From the NCBI GenBank assembly GCA_020638495.1, contig JACKIN010000003.1:248001-312000 (forward strand): DNA of 64,000 nucleotides, in the 5' to 3' direction. Below are positions 7,676 to 19,492 of the stretch, one piece after another; positions within the stretch are counted from its first letter, which is position 1; every line of letters starts with the position of its first letter. This stretch comes from Geminicoccaceae bacterium. Lineage in GTDB: Bacteria > Pseudomonadota > Alphaproteobacteria > Geminicoccales > Geminicoccaceae. The translations under genes were made by a program, and so were the position numbers. Below the pieces are notes generated by a model. It searched no databases. It was not told the origin of the DNA and was given only the letters and a program-made list of their open reading frames with translations.

Positions 7676-7986
7676 CCGAAATCGAAGACGGCAGGCCAGG
7701 CTCGACGCTCGATGATTTCCTTGCCGAGGAAGGATTCCTCGAGGAGGCGACCGAGCACGCCGTCAAGAGCGTGCTTGCCTGGCAGATCGGCGAGGCGATG
7801 AAGGACCGCAATCTCTCCAAGGCAGCCATGGCGCGCGAGATGCGCACCAGCCGCACCCAGCTCGACCGCCTGCTCGACCCCGACAACGGCTCGGTCACCC
7901 TCCACACCCTGCACCGCGCCGCCGCCATCCTCGGCAAGCGGCTCCGGGTGGACCTCGTCGACGGACGCCCTCCCGGCGAGCGGTGA
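7672..7986 (+). CDS. higA: Antitoxin, XRE-type helix-turn-helix, HigA-like
   Basis: This is the presumed antitoxin and autorepressor of the preceding toxin. It is 104 residues: an acidic N-terminal part (STLDDFLAEEGFLEEA), then an HTH beginning IGEAMKDRNLSKAAMAREMRTSR, and a C-terminal segment (HTLHRAAAILGKRLRVDLV) common to small antitoxins of this class. It starts inside the toxin stop (ATGA). The family pairing and overlap make the TA assignment firm, although toxicity is unproven. A GTGACG/CGTCAC inverted repeat spans the stop codon. Confidence 0.85.
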   Translation: MTEIEDGRPGSTLDDFLAEEGFLEEATEHAVKSVLAWQIGEAMKDRNLSKAAMAREMRTSRTQLDRLLDPDNGSVTLHTLHRAAAILGKRLRVDLVDGRPPGER

Positions 7987-8026
7987 CGGCGCGCCGCCGT
8001 CGCGTCACAAGCGACATCCGCCTCGT

Positions 8027-8112
8027 GATGTCGCGGATTCCGCGACATCATGACGAGAGATGTCGCGGATTCTGCGACACGGGGCCTCGTGATGTCGCGG
8101 ATTCTGCGACAC
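8027..8112. repeat. Three tandem palindromic units (~22 bp, ~32-bp spacing)
   Basis: The units lie at 8027-8049, 8059-8080 and 8091-8112. The first is a perfect palindrome with 10-bp arms GATGTCGCGG and CCGCGACATC around ATT. Units 2 and 3 read GATGTCGCGG-ATTC-TGCGACAC, with one arm decayed in the same way. CCTCGT precedes units 1 and 3. A related half-site, ATGTCGC, occurs at 8124-8130. Confidence 0.85.
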
Positions 8113-8156
8113 GATTATGACAAATGTCGCATCGGGCGCGACCCTGTCGAGCGAAC

Positions 8157-8270
8157 GAACCCGCGGAATCGACGAGCGAACCCACCGATTCGACGAGCGA
8201 ACCCGGCAAATCGACGAGCGAACCCACCGATTCGACGAACGAACCCGAGCCTCGGCCAACGAACCCGAGG
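8157..8270. repeat. 21-bp tandem repeat, about five and a half copies
   Basis: Units begin with GAACCC at 8157, 8178, 8199, 8220, 8241 and 8261. The first four end in CGACGAGC or CGACGAAC. Units 2 and 4 differ at one base and units 1 and 3 are more alike to each other, giving a 42-bp higher-order period. The last two units are degenerate. Confidence 0.9.
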
Positions 8271-8410
8271 CCTGCCAACTCCTTGTCCGGAAAGACGATT
8301 TTACCCCTGGGCAGCGACCGGCCCGGGAAGCGGGCGAACCCGAAACGCGATCTTGCCGAACGAACCGAAGCGGGGCTTGCTTCCACGGCCCGATCGTGAT
8401 AGGAATAATG

Positions 8411-9325
8411 TCACGAACCGTCATGTTCCGCCCTGCCCGGGACGACGACCGGCAGCGCCTCCGGCATGATCTCGATGTCGAGCGGCGTTCGGCCGACCAG
8501 CTCGCCGTCGATGTTGGCGCGGCGCGGGCGGGAGGTGGCGATGGCGATATGCCTCCCCTGGAGACGGAAGGCCTCGTCGCTCTCGGCGCCTTCGATCTTG
8601 AGCTTCGCCATGGCCCGCACGAGCCGGTGGACGGGGTCGGCGCGCAGGGCATAGAGGTCGAGCACACCGTCGGTGATGGTGCCGCTGGGCCTGGGCTCGA
8701 TGCCGCCGCCATGGAAGCGCCCGTTGACCACCGCCACGTGGATGAACCGGTCGCGATGGACGGTGCCGTCGCAGGTGATCTCGACCCTGAACGGGTGGAT
8801 CCGGCGCCAGGCGGCATAGAGGACGCGGGGGTAGTTCAGGACGCCGAGCAGGCGCTTGGCGGTGCCCTGGTGCATGCGGGCGACGGCCGCCCCGAGGCCG
8901 ATGCTGACCGCGTTGAGCACCGGCCGGCCATTGACGCTGGCGAGGTCGATGCGGCGCACGCCGCCCCGGGCCACGAGCCTAAGCTGCTCCTCCCGGGCAT
9001 CCGGCAGGCGGAGGTTGCGGGCGAGGTCGTTGGCCGTGCCGAGCGGCAGCACCGCCAGGGGCTTCTGCAGGTCGAGCAGCGCCGGCAGGGCGGCGGCGAT
9101 GGAGCCGTCGCCGCCGGCGATGGCGATGCGGTCGACCGTGCGGCCCGTCGTGCGGATCGTCGCCAGCAGGGCCTCGATGCCGTCGGGCTCGACGAAGACG
9201 ACCTCGAGCCCGAGCCCGGCGAGCGGCGCCACGAGGTCGCTGGCCGCCGCCCCGTTGCGCGCCCGGGGGTTGGCGAGGAGAAGGAGCCGGCGCGGCGGCA
9301 CCGCGGCAGGGGATGGGTCGGTCAT
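8411..9325 (-). CDS. Diacylglycerol/lipid kinase family protein (YegS-like)
   Basis: This soluble or membrane-associated ATP-dependent kinase phosphorylates diacylglycerol or related lipids; the substrate is inferred from family. The 304-residue length is typical. The nucleotide motif GGDGS is at residues 71-75 and the PLGTANDLARN motif at 94-104. The second domain contains NGRFHGGG and ends with the GELVGRTPLDIEIMPEAL segment typical of the C-terminal beta sandwich. The ATG at 9325 was chosen; another ATG lies 21 bases upstream. It is transcribed in the same direction as the diguanylate cyclase upstream of it. Confidence 0.88.
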   Translation of the reverse strand: MTDPSPAAVPPRRLLLLANPRARNGAAASDLVAPLAGLGLEVVFVEPDGIEALLATIRTTGRTVDRIAIAGGDGSIAAALPALLDLQKPLAVLPLGTANDLARNLRLPDAREEQLRLVARGGVRRIDLASVNGRPVLNAVSIGLGAAVARMHQGTAKRLLGVLNYPRVLYAAWRRIHPFRVEITCDGTVHRDRFIHVAVVNGRFHGGGIEPRPSGTITDGVLDLYALRADPVHRLVRAMAKLKIEGAESDEAFRLQGRHIAIATSRPRRANIDGELVGRTPLDIEIMPEALPVVVPGRAEHDGS

Positions 9326-9434
9326 CGCGCGAACGTTCCGGGGCATCGGGTCTCGTCGCCGGTGCTGGCGCTCGTGTCCAGAACACCGGGCAAGGCCGCA
9401 CGTTCCGCCCGCCCGGCCGATGGCGACGGCAGCC

Positions 9435-11204
9435 TCACCCGTCGGGTCCGGGCGGCTCGGCCAGCCGCACCCGGTTGCGCCCGCCCTGCTTGGCCGCATA
9501 GAGCGCCCGATCGGCCGACGCCAGGAGGTGCTCGAGGCTCTGGCCGTGGTCCGGGCAGATGGCGGCGCCGATCGAGATGGTGACCGGCGGCAGGTCCTGC
9601 CCGTCGACCCGGGCCGCCACGGCGGCCGTGCCCTGCCGCAGGCGCTCGAGCTGCTGGGCCAGCGCCGCGCGGTCCATGGCCTGGAGCAGGAGCAGGAACT
9701 CCTCGCCACCGTAGCGGAAGAGCCAGTCGCCGAGCCGGATGCTCGCCTGCAGGAAGCCGGCCACGGCGACCAGCGCCGCGTCGCCGCCCTGATGCCCGTG
9801 CCGGTCGTTGAACGCCTTGAAGTGGTCGATATCGACCATGGCGAGTGCCATCTCCCGCCCGGCGCGCAGCGCCTGCGCGATCTCCTTGGGTGCCACCACG
9901 TCGAGGTAGCGGCGATTGAAGACGCCGGTCAGGGGGTCGCGGATCGACTGCTCCTTCAGCACCTCGCGGATCCGCAAGCTGGCCAGGGTGAGGCCGAGCT
10001 GCTGCGCCAGCATGGCGGCGAGACGCTCCGCCGGGGCTGTCGTGCCCTCGACCGCAGCACCGGCGGCCGGCGGGACGGCGACGAGGCTGAGCAGGCCGAG
10101 GGTCTCGCCATGGGCGGTGAGCGGGATGCAGAGCGTCGACGCATTGCGCCGGGCGAGCGCCGGCCGGAGATGCGGACACGCCGGCGTCGCCGCGCCCATG
10201 CCATGCCGATGCTCCCGCCCCTGGCCGAGCGCCAGGCAGTCGCCCGTCTCGAGCTCGTCCGGCTGGTCGACGCCGCCCCAGCCGGCGATCCGCCCGAGCC
10301 CCTCGCCCGCCGCCGCCCGGGCAAAGACGGCTCCGCCATGCGCCGGGAAAAGGGGTTCGAGCAGCGAGGGCAGCACGGCCGGCAGCTCGCCGAGCGCCTC
10401 GCAGCTCTGCAGGCAGGTGCTCGCCACGGCGAGCTGGGCGATCTCGTTGCGCTCGGTGCGCAGCTCGGCGAGGCTGGCACCGAGCTCGTCGGCATAGGCC
10501 TTCAACCTCCTGTTGTAGGCGATGCGGTCGACGACCTCGCGCCGCATGAAGCCGAAGAGCGCCGCGACCAGGGCCGCCGACACGGTCAGGAACACGACGA
10601 AGGCCGCGAAGGCGTGGAACCGGGCCTCCTCCCAGTCCGCACGCCGGGTGTCGAGCGTCACGGCCTCGACGTCCTGCATCTCGCCGACCACGCGGCGGAG
10701 CTCGTCGAGCGTGCCGAGCTGCTGGTTGTCCCGGATCAGGCGGCGGGCCGCCTCGGCTCCCTGCTGCCGGCGGGCGTCGAGGGTCCTCGACAACTCCCGG
10801 AAGCGCTCGGCCACCAGCGCCCGCACGATGGCGAGCCGCTGCATCTGCGGCGCATCCGCCTGCAGCAGCGGGCCGATTCGTCCCAGGAGCTCATCGGCCT
10901 GCTGCAGGGCCGCGTTGTAGGGTGCGAGGTTGCTTGCCTCGTCGGTCAGGATGAAGCCGCGATGGCCCGACTCGGCACCGAGCAGCACGGTCAGCAGCTC
11001 GGAAAGGAGCTGGCGGGCATCGACGCTTTCGGCCACGTCGCGCGTCGCCGCCGCCAGCCGGACATGGCTGTTGTAGAAGAAGAGGCCGTTGGCCAGCAGC
11101 ACGCCCACTGTCAGGGCGAGGACGACGCCACTGCGCAGCCGGAAGGTCCCGCCCCTGAACCACATGCTCGACCGGGCCGCGATGAGGTCTCGACGTGTCG
11201 CCAT
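9435..11204 (-). CDS. Membrane diguanylate cyclase (CHASE3-GAF-GGDEF)
   Basis: This enzyme makes the second messenger c-di-GMP from two GTP. From the ATG at 11204 it has 589 residues. A membrane helix near residue 27-44 is followed by a periplasmic CHASE3-like sensor (LLGAESGHRGFILTDE) and a second helix (~200-222), then a cytoplasmic GAF-like region and a C-terminal GGDEF domain. The active site reads YGGEEF near residue 500, so it should be catalytically competent. RLGD five residues before it is the inhibitory I-site, implying product feedback. An upstream GTG at 11273 in frame is an alternative start. Confidence 0.88.
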   Translation of the reverse strand: MATRRDLIAARSSMWFRGGTFRLRSGVVLALTVGVLLANGLFFYNSHVRLAAATRDVAESVDARQLLSELLTVLLGAESGHRGFILTDEASNLAPYNAALQQADELLGRIGPLLQADAPQMQRLAIVRALVAERFRELSRTLDARRQQGAEAARRLIRDNQQLGTLDELRRVVGEMQDVEAVTLDTRRADWEEARFHAFAAFVVFLTVSAALVAALFGFMRREVVDRIAYNRRLKAYADELGASLAELRTERNEIAQLAVASTCLQSCEALGELPAVLPSLLEPLFPAHGGAVFARAAAGEGLGRIAGWGGVDQPDELETGDCLALGQGREHRHGMGAATPACPHLRPALARRNASTLCIPLTAHGETLGLLSLVAVPPAAGAAVEGTTAPAERLAAMLAQQLGLTLASLRIREVLKEQSIRDPLTGVFNRRYLDVVAPKEIAQALRAGREMALAMVDIDHFKAFNDRHGHQGGDAALVAVAGFLQASIRLGDWLFRYGGEEFLLLLQAMDRAALAQQLERLRQGTAAVAARVDGQDLPPVTISIGAAICPDHGQSLEHLLASADRALYAAKQGGRNRVRLAEPPGPDG

Positions 11205-11336
11205 CGTCGCCACCAGTCGGCGGCGGCTGCGCCTGCCATTCAGTTCAGAAGCTCGGGTGCCGCGCGCCGACACTCGCCGAGTCCGGGAGGCAGGGCAAGC
11301 CCGAATCGGCCGCTGGCGCGAGCCCGCCTCGACCGG

Positions 11337-12188
11337 TCAGGCCGTGCCGCGGGCGAGCCGGCCGGCCCGGAACGTGCTCCGGCGGACGGCGATCACGAGG
11401 GCCGCGGCGAGGCATATGGCGAGCACGTACCCGGCCGGGCGGATACCGGCCTCGATGGAGAGGTTCGCCGCCAGCATGCGGCTCGGGGCGACACCGACGA
11501 GCGCGCGATAGTAGAGCGCCTCGCCGATCGCCGTGCCGGCAGAAGCGACGAGGCCGAGGGCGAGCGGCCACCAGTCGGCCAGCCAGCCGTTCAAGGCGCC
11601 CTTCCGAATGACGACCCGGGCTGCCAGCAGCCAGGCGAGCAGTCCGGCGATGATCCAGGGCTCGGTGGCGTCGAGCTTGGTCTGCATGAAGAAATGCACG
11701 ACGGCGACGGCCGCCACCCCGTAGACCAGCCGATGCAGCAGCTTCCAGCGCCGCGCCCCCAGGCGGCGGATCATCGAGTCGAACGAGGTCAGCGCCATGG
11801 CGGCGAGGACGAGGAAGGCGAGGAAGCCCAATGTGAGATAGAAACGAAGCACGATCTCGGCCGCCACCTTGCCGAGATCGAAACCCTCGTCGGCGACGTA
11901 GAGGGTCAGGTGCGCGGCGGCGTAGCCGAAGGCGGCGACGCCGACCATGCGGCGGACCTGCAGGAGCCGCGGCCACTGCAGCAGATGCCGCGCCGGGGTG
12001 ACGGCGAGCGAGACCAGCAGCAGGCGAATGGCCCAGTCGCCGGACTGGTGCAGCGCCGCCTCGATCGGCTCGGCGCCGAGGGCACCGCTGGCGAAACGCC
12101 AGGCGATGAGCGCCGCCGGGACGAGGAGGAGAACGAAAACGCCGAGCTTGAAGGCCGAGAAGCGTCCTCTGGGGTCGAGCCAGGGCAT
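11337..12188 (-). CDS. msrQ: MsrQ-like haem-binding membrane subunit of methionine sulfoxide reductase
   Basis: MsrQ is the inner-membrane b-type haem protein that feeds electrons to periplasmic MsrP for repair of oxidised methionine. The 283-residue protein has about six hydrophobic spans of the ferric-reductase-like domain and conserved haem-ligand histidines at 93 (AAHLTLY), 152 (LLHRLVYG) and 165 (VVHFFMQ), the same spacing as Escherichia coli MsrQ. No msrP gene is adjacent in this window, so it either works with a distant partner or the role differs. Confidence 0.82.
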   Translation of the reverse strand: MPWLDPRGRFSAFKLGVFVLLLVPAALIAWRFASGALGAEPIEAALHQSGDWAIRLLLVSLAVTPARHLLQWPRLLQVRRMVGVAAFGYAAAHLTLYVADEGFDLGKVAAEIVLRFYLTLGFLAFLVLAAMALTSFDSMIRRLGARRWKLLHRLVYGVAAVAVVHFFMQTKLDATEPWIIAGLLAWLLAARVVIRKGALNGWLADWWPLALGLVASAGTAIGEALYYRALVGVAPSRMLAANLSIEAGIRPAGYVLAICLAAALVIAVRRSTFRAGRLARGTA

Positions 12189-12326
12189 GGGGTCGCTGGG
12201 TCCGATCCTGCTATCCGTGGGTTGCAGGGTGTCACAACATAGGTCGTGGCGTCACGGGCGGCCCTGCACACGCCGGATCAAGTTTCGGCGAAGGCCGCGT
12301 TGCTCGCGAGGCCGCGCGGTCGTCGG

Positions 12327-15941
<3,615 letters not shown>

Positions 15942-15991
15942 GATCCCCTGCCCTCTCTCTTGCTCCAGCGGTTATCGCTATAGAGGAGGGC

Positions 15992-16756
15992 ATGGTCGAG
16001 AACGAGGCTCTGATCCGGCAAATCGAGGAAGCCGCGTGGCGGGCTTGGCCGGCGGCACGTACGGCGCTCCTCGCAGGTTGGCGGCTGCGTGCCGGACCGA
16101 CCGCGACGCGGCGCGAGAATTCGGTGCAGGCGATGAGCTTCACCGGCGAGCTGGCGCCGGATGCCGCGATCCGGTCGGCCGAGGCCTGGTACGCGGCGGC
16201 CGGCAAGCCGGCCTGCTTCCAGCTCAACGCGCTGAGCGCGCCCCTCGGGCTCGACGCGGCCCTGGCCGGGCGCGGCTACCGGGCCGAGGGCCGGAGCTCG
16301 GTGCTGGCGCGCCCCCTCGACGTCCTGCCCGAGGAGCCGGCGCAAGTCGTGCTCGAGGGCCGGGCCACCGCCTTCGCCATGCAGGCGGTGGCGGACCCGC
16401 GCTGGCCCGCGGCCGAGCGGGCGGCCCGGGCAGCGCTCTTCGCCCGCATCCGCCGGCCGCTGGCCTTCGCCGTCAGGACGGTGGGCGGCGAGCCGGTGGC
16501 GGGCGGGCTCTGCGTCTTCGACGGCCCGCTCGCCGGGTTAGCCGCAATGCGCACGGCGACCACGGCGCGCCGCCAGGGCCACGGCCGGGCCGTGCTCGAC
16601 CGGCTGCTCGTCTGGGCCGGCCGGATGGGGGCCGGAACGGCCTGGCTGCAGGTCGAGGCGGACAACGCGCCGGCGGCGGCCCTCTACCGCAGCGCCGGCT
16701 TCCTGCCCCTCTACGACTATCACTATCGCGTGGCCGGGGCGGCGGGCACAGGGTGA
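15992..16756 (+). CDS. GNAT-family N-acetyltransferase
   Basis: This 254-residue acetyl-CoA-dependent transferase has unknown substrate. The acetyl-CoA loop is in TARRQGHGRAVLDRLLVWA (about residues 189-207). The following LQVEADNAPAAALYRSAGF block is the typical GNAT motif B with the Tyr near the catalytic site. The N-terminal half (ENSVQAMSF, RSAEAWYAAAGKP) resembles bacterial proteins with a degenerate first GNAT-like domain. GGAGGG lies just before the ATG. It is alone between the oxoprolinase gene and the sdh promoter. Confidence 0.8.
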   Translation: MVENEALIRQIEEAAWRAWPAARTALLAGWRLRAGPTATRRENSVQAMSFTGELAPDAAIRSAEAWYAAAGKPACFQLNALSAPLGLDAALAGRGYRAEGRSSVLARPLDVLPEEPAQVVLEGRATAFAMQAVADPRWPAAERAARAALFARIRRPLAFAVRTVGGEPVAGGLCVFDGPLAGLAAMRTATTARRQGHGRAVLDRLLVWAGRMGAGTAWLQVEADNAPAAALYRSAGFLPLYDYHYRVAGAAGTG

Positions 16757-16798
16757 GGCGAGGGGCCGGGCCTTGCGCCGGCGGGTGGTTCTGTCGCG

Positions 16799-16826
16799 TT
16801 GACAGGTTTCCGGTCGCTTCTAGTAT
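16799..16826 (+). promoter_or_regulatory. Sigma-70-type promoter of the sdh operon
   Basis: A consensus -35 TTGACA (16799-16804) and a -10 TAGTAT (16821-16826) are separated by 16 bases. Transcription would start near 16833, about 70 bases before sdhC. It lies 42 bases after the preceding acetyltransferase gene. Confidence 0.6.
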
Positions 16827-16900
16827 CGCCTCAGCCTATGACGCATCGCACAAATCGGCCGCCGGCAGGGCGGCTGCTCGGGTCAGGAAACGGAGCCGGC

Positions 16901-17287
16901 ATGGCACAGGGCGCTCGACCACTCTCCCCGCACCTCCAGATCTATCGCTGGTATCTCACCATGGCGCTGTCGATCGGGCACCGTGCCAGCGGGGTGGCGC
17001 TGACAGTCGGGCTCGTGCTCTTCATCTGGTGGCTGGTCGCCCTCGCCGGCGGCCCGGAGAGCTTCGCCGTGGTGCAGGCGGTGATGCACAACTTCTTCGG
17101 CTGGCTCGTGCTCTTCGGCTTCACCGCCGCCCTCTTCTTCCATGCCGCGAACGGCGTTCGCCATCTCGTCTGGGACGCCGGCTACGGCTTCGACAAGGAG
17201 GTGGCCCGGCAGAGCGCCATCGTCACCCTGGCGGTGGCGGGCGGGCTGACCATCCTCTTCTGGCTGCTCGTGCTGATCGTCGCCTGA
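16901..17287 (+). CDS. sdhC: Succinate dehydrogenase cytochrome b556 subunit
   Basis: This is the first membrane anchor of respiratory complex II. The 128-residue protein has three membrane spans, the N-terminal RPLSPHLQIYRW signature, SIGHRASG, and the FHAANGVRHLVWD helix with the haem b histidine. The frame is open to earlier ATGs at 16838 and 16799-proximal codons, but the ATG at 16901 with CGGAG just upstream gives the normal length and N-terminus. It is the first gene of sdhCDAB. Confidence 0.93.
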   Translation: MAQGARPLSPHLQIYRWYLTMALSIGHRASGVALTVGLVLFIWWLVALAGGPESFAVVQAVMHNFFGWLVLFGFTAALFFHAANGVRHLVWDAGYGFDKEVARQSAIVTLAVAGGLTILFWLLVLIVA

Positions 17288-17309
17288 GCCTCCAGGGAAA
17301 GGACATTCC

Positions 17310-17684
17310 ATGCAAGCCGCTATCGGCAAGGTCCGCAGTCGGGGCTCGGCGCGCTCGGGCGCCGGCACCTGGAAGGCGCAGCGCTTCACCGCCATCGCCA
17401 ATCTCCTCCTGGTGCTCTGGTTCGTCGTCAACGCCATCGCCATGGCGGGCTCGGCCTACGCCGAATGGGTCGCCTGGTTCCACTCGCCCCTGACCGCCGC
17501 CCTGATGATCCTCTTGGTGCTCTCGACCTGCTACCACGCCAGGATCGGGCTGCAGGAGGTGGTCGAGGACTATGTCCATCACGAGATCGGCAAGGTCGCC
17601 ATCCTCGTCGGCATCACGCTCGTCGCGGCCCTGCTCGCCACGGCCGGTGTCGTCTCCGTCCTCATGATCGCGCTTGGAGGCTGA
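17310..17684 (+). CDS. sdhD: Succinate dehydrogenase hydrophobic membrane anchor subunit
   Basis: This is the second anchor of complex II, with 124 residues and three hydrophobic spans. The segment STCYHARIGLQEVVEDYVHHE contains the conserved histidine, Arg and Asp-Tyr used at the haem/quinone site. GGGAAAGG precedes the ATG, which is 22 bases after sdhC. The N-terminal ~20 residues are basic and likely cytoplasmic. Together with SdhC it anchors SdhAB and reduces ubiquinone. Confidence 0.93.
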   Translation: MQAAIGKVRSRGSARSGAGTWKAQRFTAIANLLLVLWFVVNAIAMAGSAYAEWVAWFHSPLTAALMILLVLSTCYHARIGLQEVVEDYVHHEIGKVAILVGITLVAALLATAGVVSVLMIALGG

Positions 17685-17688
17685 TCCG

Positions 17689-19482
17689 ATGGCCGAGGCC
17701 TACCCCATCACCGAGCATGTGTTCGATGCCATCGTCGTCGGCGCCGGCGGCTCCGGCCTCAGGGCCGCCGTCGGCATGGTCGAGGCCGGCCTCTCGGTCG
17801 CCTGCGTCACCAAGGTCTACCCGACCAGGAGCCACACCGTGGCGGCGCAGGGCGGGATCAACGCCGCCCTCGGCAACATGAACGAGGACGACTGGCGCTT
17901 CCACATGTACGACACCGTCAAGGGCTCCGACTGGCTCGGCGACCAGGACGCGATCGAGTACATGACCAAGAACGCGCCGGCCGCGGTCTACGAGCTCGAG
18001 CATTACGGCGTGCCCTTCTCCCGCACCGACGCCGGCCGCATCTACCAGCGCGCCTTCGGCGGCCAGTCCGTCGATTTCGGCAAGGGACAGGCCTACCGCA
18101 CCTGTGCCGCCGCCGACCGCACCGGCCACGTCATCCTGCACACGCTGTTCCAGCAGGCGCTCAAGAACAAGGTGCAGTTCTTCAACGAGTATTTCGCCCT
18201 CGACCTCCTGATGGGCGAGGACGGCGAGTGCCTCGGCATCCTCGCCATGTGCATCGAGGACGGCTCGCTCCACCGCTTTAGGGCGCACCAGACCTGCCTC
18301 GCCACCGGCGGTTATGGCCGCGTCTACTTCTCCGCCACCTCGGCGCACACCTGCACCGGCGACGGCAATGCCATGGTGCTGCGCGCCGGGCTGCCGCTGC
18401 AGGACATGGAGTTCGTGCAGTTCCACCCGACCGGTGTCTACGGCGCCGGCTGCCTGATCACCGAGGGTGCGCGCGGCGAGGGCGGCTACCTGACCAATGC
18501 CGAGGGCGAGCGCTTCATGGAGCGCTACGCACCCTCGGCCAAGGACCTCGCCAGCCGTGACGTGGTCAGCCGGGCGATGACCATCGAGATCAACGAGGGG
18601 CGCGGCGTCGGCGCCAACAAGGACCACATCCACCTGCACCTCGAGCATCTCGATCCGGCGCTCCTGCACAAGCGCCTGCCGGGCATCTCCGAGACCGCCA
18701 GGATCTTCGCCGGCGTCGACGTCACCAAGGAGCCGATCCCGGTGGTGCCGACCTGCCACTACAACATGGGCGGCATCCCGACCAACCACCTGACCGAGGT
18801 GGTGAGGCCGAAGAACGGCGACGCCGACAGCGTGGTGCCCGGGCTGATGGCGGTGGGCGAGGCGGCCTGCGCCTCCGTGCACGGCGCCAACCGGCTGGGC
18901 GGCAATTCGCTCATCGACCTCGTCGTCTTCGGCCGCGCCGCGGCGCACCGGGCGGCGGAGACCATCCGGCCAGGCAGCCCGCACCGGCCGCTCACGGCCG
19001 ACGCCGGCGAGGCGGCCAGCCTCGCCCGGCTCGACGCGCTGCGCCAGGCCAACGGCAGCGAGAACAGTGGTGCCATCCGCCTCGCCATGCAGAAGACGAT
19101 GCAGAAATACGCCACCGTCTTCCGCGACGGGCCGCTGCTCGAGGAAGGCGTCGCGAAGCTCGGCGAGGTCGTGGCCAGCCTGCCGCAGATCCGCCTCGCC
19201 GACCGCTCGCTGGTCTGGAACAGCGACCTCGTCGAGGCGCTCGAGCTGCAGAACCTGATGGCCCAGGCGGTCGCCACCGTGCATTCGGCGCGCTACCGCA
19301 CCGAGAGCCGCGGCGCCCACGCGCGCGAGGACTTCCCGGAGCGCGACGACGAGAACTGGATGAAGCACACGCTGGTCTGGGTCGACGAACGCCACGAGGT
19401 GAGCATCGAGCCACGGCCGGTGCATTATTTCACGCTGTCGAACGAGGTCGAGGTCGTGCCTCCGAGCAAGCGCGTCTACTAA
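17689..19482 (+). CDS. sdhA: Succinate dehydrogenase flavoprotein subunit
   Basis: This is the catalytic subunit that oxidises succinate to fumarate in the TCA cycle. The 597-residue length is standard. The FAD dinucleotide motif VVGAGGSG is at residues 16-23, and the covalent flavin histidine is His49 in the TRSHTVAAQGG motif. HPTGVYGAGCLITEGARGEG and the HYNMGGIPTN and GANRLGGNSL blocks line the active site. The ATG at 17689 follows GGAGG by 8 bases; an in-frame TTG at 17674 overlaps sdhD and is less likely. Confidence 0.97.
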   Translation: MAEAYPITEHVFDAIVVGAGGSGLRAAVGMVEAGLSVACVTKVYPTRSHTVAAQGGINAALGNMNEDDWRFHMYDTVKGSDWLGDQDAIEYMTKNAPAAVYELEHYGVPFSRTDAGRIYQRAFGGQSVDFGKGQAYRTCAAADRTGHVILHTLFQQALKNKVQFFNEYFALDLLMGEDGECLGILAMCIEDGSLHRFRAHQTCLATGGYGRVYFSATSAHTCTGDGNAMVLRAGLPLQDMEFVQFHPTGVYGAGCLITEGARGEGGYLTNAEGERFMERYAPSAKDLASRDVVSRAMTIEINEGRGVGANKDHIHLHLEHLDPALLHKRLPGISETARIFAGVDVTKEPIPVVPTCHYNMGGIPTNHLTEVVRPKNGDADSVVPGLMAVGEAACASVHGANRLGGNSLIDLVVFGRAAAHRAAETIRPGSPHRPLTADAGEAASLARLDALRQANGSENSGAIRLAMQKTMQKYATVFRDGPLLEEGVAKLGEVVASLPQIRLADRSLVWNSDLVEALELQNLMAQAVATVHSARYRTESRGAHAREDFPERDDENWMKHTLVWVDERHEVSIEPRPVHYFTLSNEVEVVPPSKRVY

Positions 19483-19492
19483 GAGAGCAATT

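Larger units (their letters stand above)
7987..8410. other. Gene-free stretch with two repeat arrays
   Basis: This 424-base interval lies between the 3' ends of higA and the convergent lipid kinase gene. All three plus frames stay partly open only because a 21-base period keeps stops out; I see no credible gene. It contains three palindromic units at 8027-8112 and a 21-bp tandem array at 8157-8270. The remaining sequence to 8410 keeps scattered CGAACC motifs. Confidence 0.7.

Noticed and set aside
8027..8270. CRISPR-like repeats
   Set aside because: The palindromes have short near-identical spacers and the second array is a direct tandem repeat without unique spacers; no cas genes are nearby.
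8117..9583. Plus-strand frame starting in the 21-bp repeats with a heptad-like DERTHRF pattern
   Set aside because: The apparent protein repeat is simply the 21-bp DNA period; the frame then runs antisense through the lipid kinase gene.
8856..12242. 1128-codon plus-strand frame
   Set aside because: It is antisense to the lipid kinase, diguanylate cyclase and msrQ genes, all of which have strong motifs on the other strand.
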